From the NCBI GenBank assembly GCA_021789935.1, contig JAJYIR010000002.1, forward strand, positions 96,934-160,933: 64,000 bases of DNA, read 5' to 3'. The stretch is from Nitrospirota bacterium. Its GTDB lineage: Bacteria; Nitrospirota; Thermodesulfovibrionia; Thermodesulfovibrionales; JdFR-88. Position 1 is the stretch's first letter. Each line of letters begins with the position of its first letter. The notes beneath the pieces are model-generated. The model worked only from the letters and a program-made list of their open reading frames with translations. It did not search any database and was not told the DNA's origin. Made by a program: the position numbers and the translations under genes. Shown one piece after another: positions 43,591 to 54,531 of this stretch.

Positions 43591-45855
43591 ATGAAGATCC
43601 GGTATAAATTGCCGGCCACCTTCCTTATATTTGCGATAGCGCTGACCGCCCTCTTTTACCTGGCCGGACTGCGGAACCAGGACATTGCTTTCAGGCATAT
43701 AGCCAGGGAGCATTTGGCGGAAGTGAAGGACTCTTTCAATACCCTGGAAGAGGGAGATACAAGGATGCTCTTTGGGACCCTGCTGGCTATCTCCCAGGAC
43801 CCGGCCATCAAGGCGGCATACCTTGAAAAGGACCGTGACAGGCTCTTTGCCCGCGTGTGGCCGCTCTTTAACAGCCTTAGAGGCAAAACCGGCATCACCG
43901 ATTTTTATTTCATCCTGCCTGACGGCCATGTCTTTTTAAGGATGCACGACAAGGGGCTCTACGGCGATATGGTGAAAGGGACCTCTTTTTTGGAGGCCCG
44001 GGAGACGAAAAAACCCGCATGGGGAATCGATCTGGGCAAAACCGCGTTTGCCCTCCGGGTCGTGACGCCGTACTTCAGGGATGGAAGGCTTATAGGATAC
44101 CTGGAGCTTGCCGAAGGGATAAACCATTTCCTTAAATACCTGAAAGACCGGACTATGAACGAATTTTCGATAGTGGCAGCCAAGCGGTTCATAAACAGGC
44201 AGGATTGGGCATCCGTAAGGAGGGCGGAGGGGCTGAGGGACAACTGGAATGACCTGAAAAACCATGTCATCGTTGGCGGCACGGGCGGCGGCAAACTCGT
44301 GGCGGACTGTTTTACGGAAGAAAGCATCCGGGGGGTGGAGGCCGGGCGGGGCGTGCTGAAACAGGTTCAAAACGGCAGGCAGACTTACATGTGCGGCGGT
44401 TTCAGCCTGGACAGCGCCGGGGGCAAGCACATAGGCTATATTCTTACGCTCACGGACATAACCGCCCATGTGGCGCTTGCCAGGCATGCCAACAGGATAT
44501 TGCTTGGAATGGCGGCGCTTTTCTTCCTGATCACTTTTTCGGCCGGCGTGGTCATCTCCAGGTTCATAACGCTCCCGCTCCGGAAGTTCGCTGAGGCGGC
44601 AAGGGCAATCGGCAGAGGAAACCTGGACAGGAGGGCGAATGTAAGTTCGACGGACGAACTGGGAGAGCTGGCCGTGGCCTTCAATGAAATGGCCGAGAAA
44701 CGCAAGCAGATGGAACAACACCTGAAGGGGCACGAGGAAGACCTTGAAAGGCTGGTCGAGTCCCGCGCGGAGCAGTTAAGAGCAAGTGAGGAGCGCTACA
44801 GGACTATGGTCGAGACGGCGCAGGAGGGCATCATCATCGTGGGCGCGAATGAAAGGATAACGTTCGCCAATGAAAGCATGGCCAGGATGCTTGACCATCA
44901 AAAAGAAGAGTTGCCCGGGCGCCTTGTAACGGACTTCATGGATGAAAGGGCTGTTGCGGAATTCAGGGAGAGGCAGGAGATGCGAAAAAAGGAGAACGCC
45001 GCGAAGTCATTTGATTTCAGGCTCAGGGCCAGGGGAGGCAAAGAGGTGCGGGCCATCATTTCCTCAAGCCCCAGGTTCGACGCGGAAGGAAGATTCGCGG
45101 GTTTCGTTTCGCTGGTCACGGACATTACCGAGAGGAGGCGCCTGGAGGCCATTGCCGAAGCGGCAAATCTTATGGAAAACATCGGGTATGTATTCAGCGG
45201 CATAAGGCACGAGATAGCAAACCCCGTTGTTACGGCCTCGATCACACTGGACGTGCTGAAACGGAAGCTTAAAAACCTTAACCAGGCCGAGATAGAGGAA
45301 TACATAGACAGGACAAGGGAGCAGATGTCCAGGCTGGATTTTCTCCTAAAATCCCTGAGAAATTTCAACCTGTTTGAAGCGGTCGCACTCAAGCAGACCG
45401 ATATCCCCGCGATAATCGGAAAATTTCTGGCGCTTATAACGGACGACGCCAAAAAAAGAGGGATTAAGGTGGAAAGCGAGATAGCGCCCGGCGCCCAAAA
45501 GGTTTATGTGGATGAAAGGGCATTTGACCAGGTAATGCTTAATATCGTCACCAACGCGTTTGACGCCCTGCAAAACACGGCAACCCCCAGGATCAAAATA
45601 AGCGCCCTCAAGGTAAACAGGCTCATATTGTTCCGGGTGGAGGACAACGGCAAGGGCATGACGCCGCAGCAGTCAAAAAATCTTTTCAAGCCTTTTTTCA
45701 CAACAAAACCCCATGGCACGGGCCTGGGCCTTGCGATAGTAAAAAAGATGGTGTCCAAGATGCAGGGGCACGTGGAAATATCCAGCCATGAAGGCGAAGG
45801 CACGGTGGTAGACATATTCATCCCGGAAAGCGGGCCTGATGCGGAGAAGACCTGA
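43591..45855 (+). CDS. Sensor histidine kinase with Cache-like, HAMP and PAS domains
   Basis: This 754-residue membrane kinase has a first membrane segment (about 7-25), a periplasmic Cache-like sensor (about 30-280, with DFYFILPDGHVFLRMHDKG), a second membrane segment (about 302-325), HAMP (about 325-380), a coiled linker, PAS (about 398-515), HisKA with the His in GIRHEIANPVVTA and HATPase (LNIVTNAFDAL, VEDNGKGMT, GTGLGLAIVKKM). No response regulator gene is adjacent, so its partner is elsewhere. The Cache fold suggests a small-molecule ligand. Confidence 0.92.
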   Translation: MKIRYKLPATFLIFAIALTALFYLAGLRNQDIAFRHIAREHLAEVKDSFNTLEEGDTRMLFGTLLAISQDPAIKAAYLEKDRDRLFARVWPLFNSLRGKTGITDFYFILPDGHVFLRMHDKGLYGDMVKGTSFLEARETKKPAWGIDLGKTAFALRVVTPYFRDGRLIGYLELAEGINHFLKYLKDRTMNEFSIVAAKRFINRQDWASVRRAEGLRDNWNDLKNHVIVGGTGGGKLVADCFTEESIRGVEAGRGVLKQVQNGRQTYMCGGFSLDSAGGKHIGYILTLTDITAHVALARHANRILLGMAALFFLITFSAGVVISRFITLPLRKFAEAARAIGRGNLDRRANVSSTDELGELAVAFNEMAEKRKQMEQHLKGHEEDLERLVESRAEQLRASEERYRTMVETAQEGIIIVGANERITFANESMARMLDHQKEELPGRLVTDFMDERAVAEFRERQEMRKKENAAKSFDFRLRARGGKEVRAIISSSPRFDAEGRFAGFVSLVTDITERRRLEAIAEAANLMENIGYVFSGIRHEIANPVVTASITLDVLKRKLKNLNQAEIEEYIDRTREQMSRLDFLLKSLRNFNLFEAVALKQTDIPAIIGKFLALITDDAKKRGIKVESEIAPGAQKVYVDERAFDQVMLNIVTNAFDALQNTATPRIKISALKVNRLILFRVEDNGKGMTPQQSKNLFKPFFTTKPHGTGLGLAIVKKMVSKMQGHVEISSHEGEGTVVDIFIPESGPDAEKT

Positions 45856-46140
45856 AGCCATGGAGCTGAACCCCCGGGGCCTCAACGCACATGACATTCG
45901 CGGGGTACTCTATAGACTCGGGCAGGTACGGCCTCGCCATCTCGACCTTGACATGGCCATAGGGCTTAACCTCTCGGACCCGAATGCGTATAACATCTGC
46001 GGCCTTTGCCATGAAAAAAAGGAAAAAAAGCCAAGGCCGCCTACGATTACATGAAGGCCAGGGAGTTTATAAAAAAACCTTACGACCCGGATTTTCGGTC
46101 CGGGGCCGAGGCGCCTTCCCGGGCTATTGTTCTTTCTTGA
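45839..46140 (+). pseudogene. TPR-protein remnant, frameshifted
   Basis: MELNPRGLNAH, VLYRLGQ, LDMAIGLNLSDPNAYN and, after a +1 shift in an A-run near 46020, KAKAAYDYMKAREF together form two decayed TPR units ending at the TGA at 46138. The first frame overlaps the end of the sensor kinase gene by 17 nt. No intact start or full TPR array is present, so this is a degraded 3' end of a former TPR gene. Confidence 0.55.
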
Positions 46141-46285
46141 CTATTGTTTCTTAATGTGTCATAGTCAAAACTGGAGTTAACGGAGCACTTGTTATATTTG
46201 GATCTGGCAAGTCTGTAGTTGCGTTCTTCTATGGCAGCCTCCTTGAAACTTCAAAAAGCACAAAACACGAAAGGAGGCACTCAAA
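46137..46285 (+). promoter_or_regulatory. Promoter and long leader of the second csp
   Basis: TTGACT (46137-46142), a 17-bp spacer and CATAGT (46160-46165) form a plausible sigma-70 promoter. The start near 46172 gives a leader of about 114 nt ending in AAAGGAGG 9 nt before the ATG. Long leaders are common in cold-shock genes, where they fold differently in the cold. Confidence 0.45.
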
Positions 46286-46483
46286 ATGACAGGAACTGTA
46301 AAATGGTTTAACGAATCCAAAGGGTACGGCTTTATAACATCTGAAGACGGCACCGATGTGTTCGCCCATTATTCTGAAATACAGAACAACGGCTTCAAGA
46401 CGCTTGCTGAAGGCGATTCAGTGAGTTTCGAGGTAACAGAGGGCGGCAAGGGCCCTAAAGCCACGAACATTGTGAAGCTGTAA
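46286..46483 (+). CDS. csp: Cold-shock domain protein (second copy)
   Basis: This 65-residue single cold-shock domain has RNP1 KGYGFIT and RNP2 DVFAHYSEI. It is clearly paralogous to the protein at 2401-2604, sharing VKWFNE-KGYGFI and the NGFKTL and GDSV/KV segments. AAAGGAGG precedes the ATG. A strong hairpin follows 12 nt past the stop, so it is probably transcribed alone, with possible read-through into the small basic protein gene. Confidence 0.96.
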   Translation: MTGTVKWFNESKGYGFITSEDGTDVFAHYSEIQNNGFKTLAEGDSVSFEVTEGGKGPKATNIVKL

Positions 46484-46495
46484 GAGGGCCATGGA

Positions 46496-46521
46496 AGGCG
46501 GTCTTCGCATGGGGACCGCCT
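46496..46521 (+). terminator. Hairpin after second csp
   Basis: AGGCGGTC (46496-46503) and GACCGCCT (46514-46521) form a perfect 8-bp stem with a 10-nt loop. Only a short CTATAAAA follows, so termination may be partial. Confidence 0.55.
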
Positions 46522-46707
46522 CTATAAAACAAGCTCTCCCCTGCCCCGTGCCCGGCGCTTCTTGCAAGGTTGGCGGACCAGCGCGGAAAACAAACAAAAC
46601 TTCTCAAACCGGCCTGACAAACAAATAAAGAGAAGGCCAAAACCGAAAAATATAAAAAACCGTTTGAATTGAAAAAACGGAGAATAACAGACAGGAGCTG
46701 ATAAAAA

Positions 46708-46938
46708 TTGGTAAAACGCACAGGCATGTATAAGTCCGAGAAAAGAAAAAAAGAGCTGACAAAGCAAAAAAAACAGGAAGCGAAGAGGCAAAAGCGTCTA
46801 GAAAAAGGGGTCCGGCCAGCCGAAGGGGAAGAGACTGGGGCTGCTGAGGGCCCTGTGGAAAACAACCCGGGATCGCTGGAAGAAGAGAACGGGCAGCAAA
46901 AGGAAGCGGACCAGGCAAAAACTAGAGAAGGGATTTAA
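46708..46938 (+). CDS. Small highly basic, then acidic protein of unknown function
   Basis: This 76-residue product is translated from a TTG at 46708 with GGAG 9 nt upstream. The first 35 residues are Lys/Arg-rich (RTGMYKSEKRKKELTKQKKQ), a start shared by small conserved proteins found near csp genes in related bacteria as far as I recall. The rest is Glu/Gly-rich and probably disordered. RNA binding is plausible. Its 3' end overlaps the convergent NrpR-like gene by 17 nt. Confidence 0.6.
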   Translation: MVKRTGMYKSEKRKKELTKQKKQEAKRQKRLEKGVRPAEGEETGAAEGPVENNPGSLEEENGQQKEADQAKTREGI

Positions 46939-47899
46939 ACGGGACCAGCGCAGAATATTCGTACAGTGTTGACATGGCCTTGGTCTGGACCTGTATGTCC
47001 ATCTCGTCCAGAACGGCCATGGGATTCAGGCCGCCGGTTATTGCCATGCCCGCCCTGTCCATGCCGACAGGTATCTCGAAAAGCGCATTGTTAGGTTCGC
47101 CTATCTTTATTATTCCGCCTATGCCGCTTTCCTTCAGCTCTTCAGCGGTCTTGTAGGCCCGCTCTATGCATATCGCCGGGATCTCCCTGAAACTGGCCAG
47201 CACCTTTCCTTCTCCCGTGCCCACCGCCCCGGCCACGTCCGTCATACCGCTTTTTATGAATATCTCAAGCGGGTCCAGAGAGGAGCCCTCGTAACTTATA
47301 AGTGAGACAAACCTCTTTGCCTTTTTGTCCTCCACCTCAAGCAGACCACCGAACCGCGACAGCACGGGGATGCCGGATTTAAGGAATATGCCGTTTATGG
47401 TCACGCTGCATACGGTGCCCAGGGCTATCATGCCTTCAGGCACGAGGCCCTCGCCCATCAACTGCCCGCCCGCCGCAACTGCCACCCTGTCGCTCATAGT
47501 ATAAGGGGAAAAAAAGACCGTTTTCATCTTCCTGAGGGCCTCGTGGAAATGGCGCTCCGGTATATAGGAGACGTTCAGGATGACCTTCCCCTTCATCGTT
47601 TTCAGATCGAAGTCCGTGAGGTAGGATAGTGTGTCTATCCGGCTTATGACGAAGCCAAGCTTGTCCGAGACGAGCGCCTTTGAAAGTTCCTGCTTGCCCT
47701 TTTCCGTTATTTTCCTGCCCTCTTTCCCGTAGACCCGGGTAAAACCCCTTTCATCGAGGAGCTTCATGTAATACCTGACGGTCCGCTCCGAAAGGGCGAT
47801 GCCCATCAGCTTCAGTTCCTTGGATATCTCACGGGAGCCGATGACTGTTTCCTCATGCTTTCCAAGCACTTTTAAAATGGAAGGGAGCACTTTATTCAT
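46922..47899 (-). CDS. NrpR-like transcription regulator (winged helix plus DUF128)
   Basis: This 325-residue protein has an N-terminal winged-helix segment (about 1-75, IGSREISKELKLMGIALSERTVRYYMK) and one DUF128/NrpR regulatory domain (about 80-320; MSDRVAVAAGGQLMGEG, ALGTVCSVTINGIFL). NrpR represses nitrogen-assimilation genes in methanogens by sensing 2-oxoglutarate; bacterial homologs are less studied. No glnA or nif gene is in the window, so the targets are unknown. A TATACT ends 8 nt before the ATG and there is no Shine-Dalgarno. Confidence 0.85.
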   Translation of the reverse strand: MNKVLPSILKVLGKHEETVIGSREISKELKLMGIALSERTVRYYMKLLDERGFTRVYGKEGRKITEKGKQELSKALVSDKLGFVISRIDTLSYLTDFDLKTMKGKVILNVSYIPERHFHEALRKMKTVFFSPYTMSDRVAVAAGGQLMGEGLVPEGMIALGTVCSVTINGIFLKSGIPVLSRFGGLLEVEDKKAKRFVSLISYEGSSLDPLEIFIKSGMTDVAGAVGTGEGKVLASFREIPAICIERAYKTAEELKESGIGGIIKIGEPNNALFEIPVGMDRAGMAITGGLNPMAVLDEMDIQVQTKAMSTLYEYSALVPFKSLL

Positions 47900-47972
47900 G
47901 CCCGTTTAGTATAACATTTGGGCGGAAACAAAGACCCTTTGGAAGGCCTTAGTCATCTTTCCGCCAGGCCCC

Positions 47973-49013
47973 TCAGGCCAGGGACTCTTTGAGCCTTATG
48001 AGCAGCTCGAAGGCCTTAATCGTCTCGGCCTCCGAAAGCGACCCCGTGCCGCAGGAAGGGGTAAGCAGTATCCTTTCTTTTAAGAGACCGGCGGGAATGA
48101 GAGATGCCAGTTTTTCAAACCTCCTCATAAACAGGGCGTAAAGGGACTCTTCCGTCTCGTTGTTTATGACATCCGTTGTGGGCACCATTCCCCAGGCCAG
48201 GGTGCCACCCCCTTTAAGAAACGCCTCCGTTTCCGCCTGGTAAATCCCGAGGGTGTCTCCGTAGTCATAAGCGTCGAAGCTGAGGATCTCGGCGCCCGAT
48301 TCCATGAGGAGGGGCCATTCGGCCCTGCCGCAGCAATGGATGCCGGGTATGGCGCCAAGCTCCTTAACCGTACGCGCAAGGGCACTTAAAAGCCTCAGCG
48401 CCTCTTCGCGCTCCACCGCGATATACGCGGTGCTCCCAAGCGCGCCCGCTATGGGCTCGTCTATGAATATGACCACATTTTCCGCCTTCGCCTTAAGAGC
48501 GTCTATCTGCCAGCGGGCCTTGGCCTGGAGCCCCATCAGATAGACCTCCCTCAATTCCTCGTCGTAGTAGACCGGCCTGCCCTGCTGGTCATTGAGGCCG
48601 AGGGTGAATGTGAGGGGGCCCGTGACATGGCCCTTGAGCCATTTGAAATGCCGCCCCTTCGTGGTCCTCAGAAACGCATGGAGCCCCTCTGCGAAACTCT
48701 CCGAGATGGCAATCCGCGTGTGCTCGGTGCAGGATTCGTAAAACCTCTCCAGCTCGTCGCTGCCGCTTCTGTTTACCCATACGCTTTTCTTCTCCGAGTC
48801 AACGCGGATGAACGGAAGCCCCTCGGAATATTGGGGAATCATCTGCTCCCTGAAGGAAACCCTTGGCAGCTGGGGCCAGAACGGGATGTCGAAGGTCTCC
48901 AGCACAAGCGCGACCGCGGCCTCCGCGTCTACATGCGGCAGGCTCCCTATGCCCGTTGTCATATATGGATGAAACATGAAATGATGATACATCAAACCGG
49001 GCGCGCTCCGCAA
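47973..49013 (-). CDS. MetE/UroD-like cobalamin-independent methyltransferase-type protein
   Basis: This 346-residue TIM-barrel protein of the MetE-C/UroD superfamily has the zinc-binding pattern GIHCCGRAEW (about 226-235) and TPSCGTGSL (about 317-325), with TTGIGSLPHVDAE near the N-terminus and GHVTGPLTFTL. This fits the short 'core' MetE group, which moves a methyl group from a small donor such as methylcobalamin to homocysteine; other substrates are possible. The true start may be 48962, where MTTGIGSLPH begins. Confidence 0.78.
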   Translation of the reverse strand: MRSAPGLMYHHFMFHPYMTTGIGSLPHVDAEAAVALVLETFDIPFWPQLPRVSFREQMIPQYSEGLPFIRVDSEKKSVWVNRSGSDELERFYESCTEHTRIAISESFAEGLHAFLRTTKGRHFKWLKGHVTGPLTFTLGLNDQQGRPVYYDEELREVYLMGLQAKARWQIDALKAKAENVVIFIDEPIAGALGSTAYIAVEREEALRLLSALARTVKELGAIPGIHCCGRAEWPLLMESGAEILSFDAYDYGDTLGIYQAETEAFLKGGGTLAWGMVPTTDVINNETEESLYALFMRRFEKLASLIPAGLLKERILLTPSCGTGSLSEAETIKAFELLIRLKESLA

Positions 49014-49091
49014 ATTTTAAATAAGATAAAAGACCGTTTTTGCCTCTTTTAAACAGTTCCCAAAAGCGGCGGCCTATTGTTAAAATAGCCG

Positions 49092-49625
49092 ATGGCGGAA
49101 TATGGGAAAGAGAAAGAGAACGCGAGAAAGAATCCTCAAAGCAGCGTAGAGTCCTTCGAAGGCCTGGATACAAGTCTGGAGGAACGCGCCGAGCTCCTGG
49201 ACAAAACCCAGTGGGCCGGGGATTTCGAGTGGCACCAGATAGAGGCCATGGTGAAATATATGAGCGTCAAGCGTGTACCAAAAGACGCCGCCCTTTTCAG
49301 GGAAGGCATGGTTGAGTCCTTCATGTGCCTGATACTCGAGGGGACCGTGCAAATCAGGAAAGAGGACGAAAAGGGGGGCGTAAAATCAGTCGCGATGCTT
49401 GGGGCCGGACAGATGGTCGGCGAGATGTCGCTTTTTAACGATGAGCCCAGATACGCCTCCGCCATTGCGTTAAAGGACATCACCTTCCTGCTCTTCCGCA
49501 GGGAGGATTTCGAACGCTTCAGCAAAGAGATGCCCCTGCTTGCGGTGAACGTACTCACAAGGCTGATCAAGCTGCTTGGAGAACGGCTGAGAAGAACAAG
49601 CGCCGTCCTGGCAGACTACCTGTAA
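49092..49625 (+). CDS. Cyclic-nucleotide-binding-domain protein without an effector domain
   Basis: This 177-residue protein has a charged N-terminal 45 residues and one cNMP-binding jelly roll (about 55-165). The phosphate-binding cassette is visible as GQMVGEMSLFNDEPRYASAI. There is no DNA-binding or enzymatic domain. Such stand-alone CNB proteins may regulate partners by binding cAMP, cGMP or cyclic dinucleotides. TAAAAT lies 5 nt before the ATG without a Shine-Dalgarno. Confidence 0.85.
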   Translation: MAEYGKEKENARKNPQSSVESFEGLDTSLEERAELLDKTQWAGDFEWHQIEAMVKYMSVKRVPKDAALFREGMVESFMCLILEGTVQIRKEDEKGGVKSVAMLGAGQMVGEMSLFNDEPRYASAIALKDITFLLFRREDFERFSKEMPLLAVNVLTRLIKLLGERLRRTSAVLADYL

Positions 49626-49663
49626 GCCCTTTCCCGGCGGAGGGTCCCGGAAAAACGGATAGA

Positions 49664-49700
49664 AAATAAAAAGGGCCCCTTTGCAAGGGCCCTTTTATTG
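49664..49700. terminator. Bidirectional terminator between cNMP gene and atpC
   Basis: AATAAAAAGGGCCC and GGGCCCTTTTATT form a near-perfect stem around CCTTTGCAA. T-runs on both strands make this a convincing terminator for both convergent transcripts. Confidence 0.85.
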
Positions 49701-49717
49701 CTCATATGTTTTTTGCC

Positions 49718-50125
49718 TTATTTGCCGGCGTACTCCTTGGCGATGCGTATCCTTGCGATGGCCCTTTCCAGGGCTACCTGGGCCCGCGTAAAATCTACAT
49801 TCTCCTTCTTGGCCAGCATAAGCTCCAGGCGCTTCTTCTTCTCCATCGCCCTCTCAACGTCGATGTCTTCCGCCCTTTCCGCGCTCTCGGCAAGGACGAT
49901 CATCTTGTCGGAGAGCACCTCCGCATAACCGCTCCCCACAAAGTAGTAGCCTGGCTTGCCGTCCGTCTTTACGACGAGGGCCCCGATCCTGAGAATGGCC
50001 ATCAAAGGGGCATGGCCGGCCAGCACGCCGAAGTCGCCATCGGCGCCGCTTGCGTCCGCCTCATCGACCTGGCCGCTGAAGACCGTGCCGTGCGGGGTCA
50101 CTATATCGAGTGAGAGTTTGTCCAT
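49718..50125 (-). CDS. atpC: ATP synthase F1 subunit epsilon
   Basis: This 135-residue central-stalk subunit has an N-terminal beta-sandwich (LSLDIVTPHGTVFSG, GDFGVLAGHAPLMA) and a C-terminal two-helix part (RAMEKKKRLELMLAKK) that can regulate ATPase activity. It is the last gene of the F'-F-H-A-G-D-C run, 3 nt after atpD. Confidence 0.95.
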   Translation of the reverse strand: MDKLSLDIVTPHGTVFSGQVDEADASGADGDFGVLAGHAPLMAILRIGALVVKTDGKPGYYFVGSGYAEVLSDKMIVLAESAERAEDIDVERAMEKKKRLELMLAKKENVDFTRAQVALERAIARIRIAKEYAGK

Positions 50126-50128
50126 CGT

Positions 50129-51595
<1,467 letters not shown>

Positions 51596-52471
51596 CTATT
51601 TCTTGGTGGCCTCGACACCGCCAACGATATCCATAAGTTCCCTGGTGATGGTCGCCTGCCTTACCTTGTTGGCAACAAGCGTAAGCCTCTGGATCATCTC
51701 CTCTGCGTTCTGGGAGGCGTTTTCCATCGCGGTCATGCGCGATGCCTCCTCCGAGGTCTGAGATTCAAGAAGGGCCCGGAATATCCTTACCTCCACAGCC
51801 TTGGGCACCAGGGTCAGGTAAAGCCCCTCCACTGAGGGCTCGAATATATAACTTACCTGGGTCTCGGGGGCCTCCGACGGCTCTTTCCGCTCATGCTCGA
51901 ACGGGAGTATTTTCACTATTTTCACATTCTGGGCTATTACGGTCCTGAACTCGTTGTAAACCATGTAGACCTCATCGAATGCCGCGCGGCTGTAGTTCCC
52001 GGTGATGTCCATGGCGATCTGCTTGGCATGCCTGAAGTCCGCTTTCCCGGAGATACCCACAAGCGAGTTGCGCAGGGGTATGTCCCGGCGCTTGTAATAA
52101 TCGCGCGCCTTCCTGCCGACGGCGCTTATGCTTACCTGCACGCCCTCCTCTTTGAGCTCCTTCGCGAAATTCGCCGCGGCCTTGAGCACATTCGAATTGA
52201 ACGCCCCGCAAAGCCCCCTGTCGCTCGTCAGCACCAGCAGCTCCACGGCCTTCCGGGGCCTTCTCATGAGCAGGGGATGTGCCTCGGAATCGGTGGCCAG
52301 GCTGAGGTTGCCCAGCACCTCGGATATTTTGTCCGAGTACGGCCTCAGCTCCAGCATGCGCCCCTGGGCCTTCCTGAGCTTCGATGCCGCAACCATCTTC
52401 ATGGCCTTGGTGATCTGGCTGGTGTTTTTGACCGCCTTTATTCTTCTTCTTATATCTCTGAGTGTCGCCAT
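51596..52471 (-). CDS. atpG: ATP synthase F1 subunit gamma
   Basis: This 291-residue rotor shaft subunit has the diagnostic N-terminus MATLRDIRRRIKAVKNTSQITKAM-type coil (about 1-24, continuing to KMVAASKLRKAQ), the SDRGLCGAFNSN block (about 77-88) and the C-terminal coil ending RELMDIVGGVEA. Only 3 nt separate it from atpA. Confidence 0.97.
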   Translation of the reverse strand: MATLRDIRRRIKAVKNTSQITKAMKMVAASKLRKAQGRMLELRPYSDKISEVLGNLSLATDSEAHPLLMRRPRKAVELLVLTSDRGLCGAFNSNVLKAAANFAKELKEEGVQVSISAVGRKARDYYKRRDIPLRNSLVGISGKADFRHAKQIAMDITGNYSRAAFDEVYMVYNEFRTVIAQNVKIVKILPFEHERKEPSEAPETQVSYIFEPSVEGLYLTLVPKAVEVRIFRALLESQTSEEASRMTAMENASQNAEEMIQRLTLVANKVRQATITRELMDIVGGVEATKK

Positions 52472-52474
52472 TTT

Positions 52475-53995
52475 TCAGGAAACGAAGCTCTTCTTGAATT
52501 GTTCAACACTCTCAGCGAGCTTTTTCTTAAGGTCGTCGTCTATGGCCTTTTTCTCCTTCAACTCACCCATCAGGTCCGCTCTGTTCTGCCTGAAATACCT
52601 GAGGAGATCCTCTTCAAACCTCTTGATGGCGTCCACGGCCACGTCGTCCACGTAACCGTTCGCCCCGGCAAAAAGGACGATCAGCTGCTCCTCAAGCGGA
52701 GAGGGCTCGTACTGGCCCTGCTTCAGGAGCTCAACCATCCTCTTGCCCCTTTCAATCTGGGCAAGGGTGGCTTTGTCCAGGTCGGAGCCGAACTGCGCGA
52801 AGGCGGCAAGTTCCCTGAACTGCGCCAAGTCCAGCCTGAGCGTGCCGGCCACCTGCTTCATGGCCTTCGTCTGCGCTGCGCCGCCCACGCGGCTGACCGA
52901 AAGACCGACGTTGACGGCCGGCCTCACGCCCGCATAGAAGAGCTCCGGCTCAAGATATATCTGGCCATCCGTAATGGAGATGACGTTTGTGGGGATATAA
53001 CCCGACACGTCGCCGGCCTGCGTCTCGATTATCGGAAGGGCGGTAAGAGACCCGCCTCCCAGTTCCTTGGAGACCTTCGCGGCCCTTTCAAGGAGCCTAG
53101 AGTGCAGATAGAAAACATCGCCAGGGTAAGCCTCACGTCCCGGCGGGCGCCTGAGCAGCAGCGAAAGCTGCCTGTAGGCGGCGGCCTGTTTGCTTAAATC
53201 GTCATACACTATAAGGGCATGCTGCCCGTTGTCCCTGAAGTATTCCCCTATCGCGCACCCAGTATAGGGGGCTATGAACTGAAGCGGCGCCGGCTCGCTG
53301 GCCGTGGACGACACGATGATGGTGTGCTCCATCGCCCCGTGCTCTTCGAGTATCTGCTGGGTCCTTGCGACGTTTGCCCTTTTCTGGCCGCAGGCCACAT
53401 ATATGCAGATTACGTCCCCGCCCTTCTGGTTTATGATGGCGTCTATGGCAATGGCCGATTTCCCGGTCTGGCGGTCGCCAATGATGAGCTCCCTCTGGCC
53501 CCTGCCTATCGGTATCATGGCGTCAATGGCCTTGAGGCCCGTTTGAAGCGGCTCGCGGACCGGCTGCCTGTCCACGATGCCCGGGGCAACAACATCGACC
53601 AGCCGCGTGAGATTGCTGTTTATCGGCCCTTTGCCGTCTATGGGCTGTCCGATGGCGTTCACGACCCTCCCTATGAGGGAGGGGCCAACCGCCGTCTGCA
53701 TGATCCTGCCCGTGCGCTTTACCACATCGCCCTCGCGAACGAGGGTGTCCTCTCCAAAAAGGACCGCGCCCACCGCGTCCTCCTCCAGGTTGAGCGCCAT
53801 GCCGTATACGCCGTTCGGGAACTCAAGGAGTTCCGAGGCCATGCATTTGTCCAACCCGTAGATCTTCGCGATTCCGTCGCCCAGGGACACGACCGAGCCC
53901 ACTTCGCTGACGTCGACGCGTTTCTCGAAATCCGCTATCTGGCTTTTCAGATAACGGCTTATCTCATCTACCTTGATTTCCATTTTTTCACTCAC
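52475..53995 (-). CDS. atpA: ATP synthase F1 subunit alpha
   Basis: This 506-residue non-catalytic subunit has the P-loop [15 protein letters not shown] (about 170-184), the [21 protein letters not shown] block (quoted in part) and the [19 protein letters not shown] segment. Its start overlaps the atpH stop by 4 nt. The first 30 residues contain the delta-binding helix. Confidence 0.98.
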   Translation of the reverse strand: MSEKMEIKVDEISRYLKSQIADFEKRVDVSEVGSVVSLGDGIAKIYGLDKCMASELLEFPNGVYGMALNLEEDAVGAVLFGEDTLVREGDVVKRTGRIMQTAVGPSLIGRVVNAIGQPIDGKGPINSNLTRLVDVVAPGIVDRQPVREPLQTGLKAIDAMIPIGRGQRELIIGDRQTGKSAIAIDAIINQKGGDVICIYVACGQKRANVARTQQILEEHGAMEHTIIVSSTASEPAPLQFIAPYTGCAIGEYFRDNGQHALIVYDDLSKQAAAYRQLSLLLRRPPGREAYPGDVFYLHSRLLERAAKVSKELGGGSLTALPIIETQAGDVSGYIPTNVISITDGQIYLEPELFYAGVRPAVNVGLSVSRVGGAAQTKAMKQVAGTLRLDLAQFRELAAFAQFGSDLDKATLAQIERGKRMVELLKQGQYEPSPLEEQLIVLFAGANGYVDDVAVDAIKRFEEDLLRYFRQNRADLMGELKEKKAIDDDLKKKLAESVEQFKKSFVS

Positions 53996-54531
53996 CCCTT
54001 TATCAGCTCTTCTTTGAGTATTCTCAACTGGCCCTTGAGACTGCTGTCAAACATGGTGCTTCCTATCTTCACGAGGACCCCGCCCAGCACGGAAGGGTCG
54101 CGAACGTATTCCATCTCCACCTCCCGGCCGGTTATCTTTCCAAGAGCGGCCTGCAGCCTCTCCCCGGTCTTCTTGTCCAGATCGGTGGCGGAGACGACAA
54201 CCGCCTTTGCGCGGCGCGCGTACTCCATGTAAAGGGCCTCCGCGTGCGCGGTAACGCCTGGAAGCAGGGCGGCCCCATCCATGTCCATGATGTATTCAAG
54301 GAATTTCAGGGTCCCCTCCGAAAGGGGGAGCTTTTTGGCCATGTCCGCAAGCAGGCCCTTCTTCTCCGCGGCAGAAAACTGCGGCCCCTCCAGAAAACCC
54401 CTTACCTCGGGGCTTCCCTCCATGAGCGCGCTGACCGCCTTGAGCTCCTCCACGGCCTTCGCGTTCTGCCTTCCCTCATGGTTTAAAAATTTCTTCGCAA
54501 ACTGTTTTTCCAGCCTCGTGTTTTTTTTCAA
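53992..54531 (-). CDS. atpH: ATP synthase F1 subunit delta
   Basis: This 179-residue OSCP-like peripheral-stalk subunit is all-helical in its first two thirds, with a C-terminal block [20 protein letters not shown] and [14 protein letters not shown] that is typical of the family. It joins the b/b' stalk to alpha. It overlaps atpF and atpA by 4 nt each. Confidence 0.92.
   Translation of the reverse strand: MKKNTRLEKQFAKKFLNHEGRQNAKAVEELKAVSALMEGSPEVRGFLEGPQFSAAEKKGLLADMAKKLPLSEGTLKFLEYIMDMDGAALLPGVTAHAEALYMEYARRAKAVVVSATDLDKKTGERLQAALGKITGREVEMEYVRDPSVLGGVLVKIGSTMFDSSLKGQLRILKEELIKG

Noticed and set aside
51893..53197. Long plus-strand open frame opposite atpG/atpA (434 codons)
   Set aside because: It is antisense to well-conserved ATP synthase genes, has no family similarity or ribosome-binding site, and arises from codon bias in GC-rich DNA.
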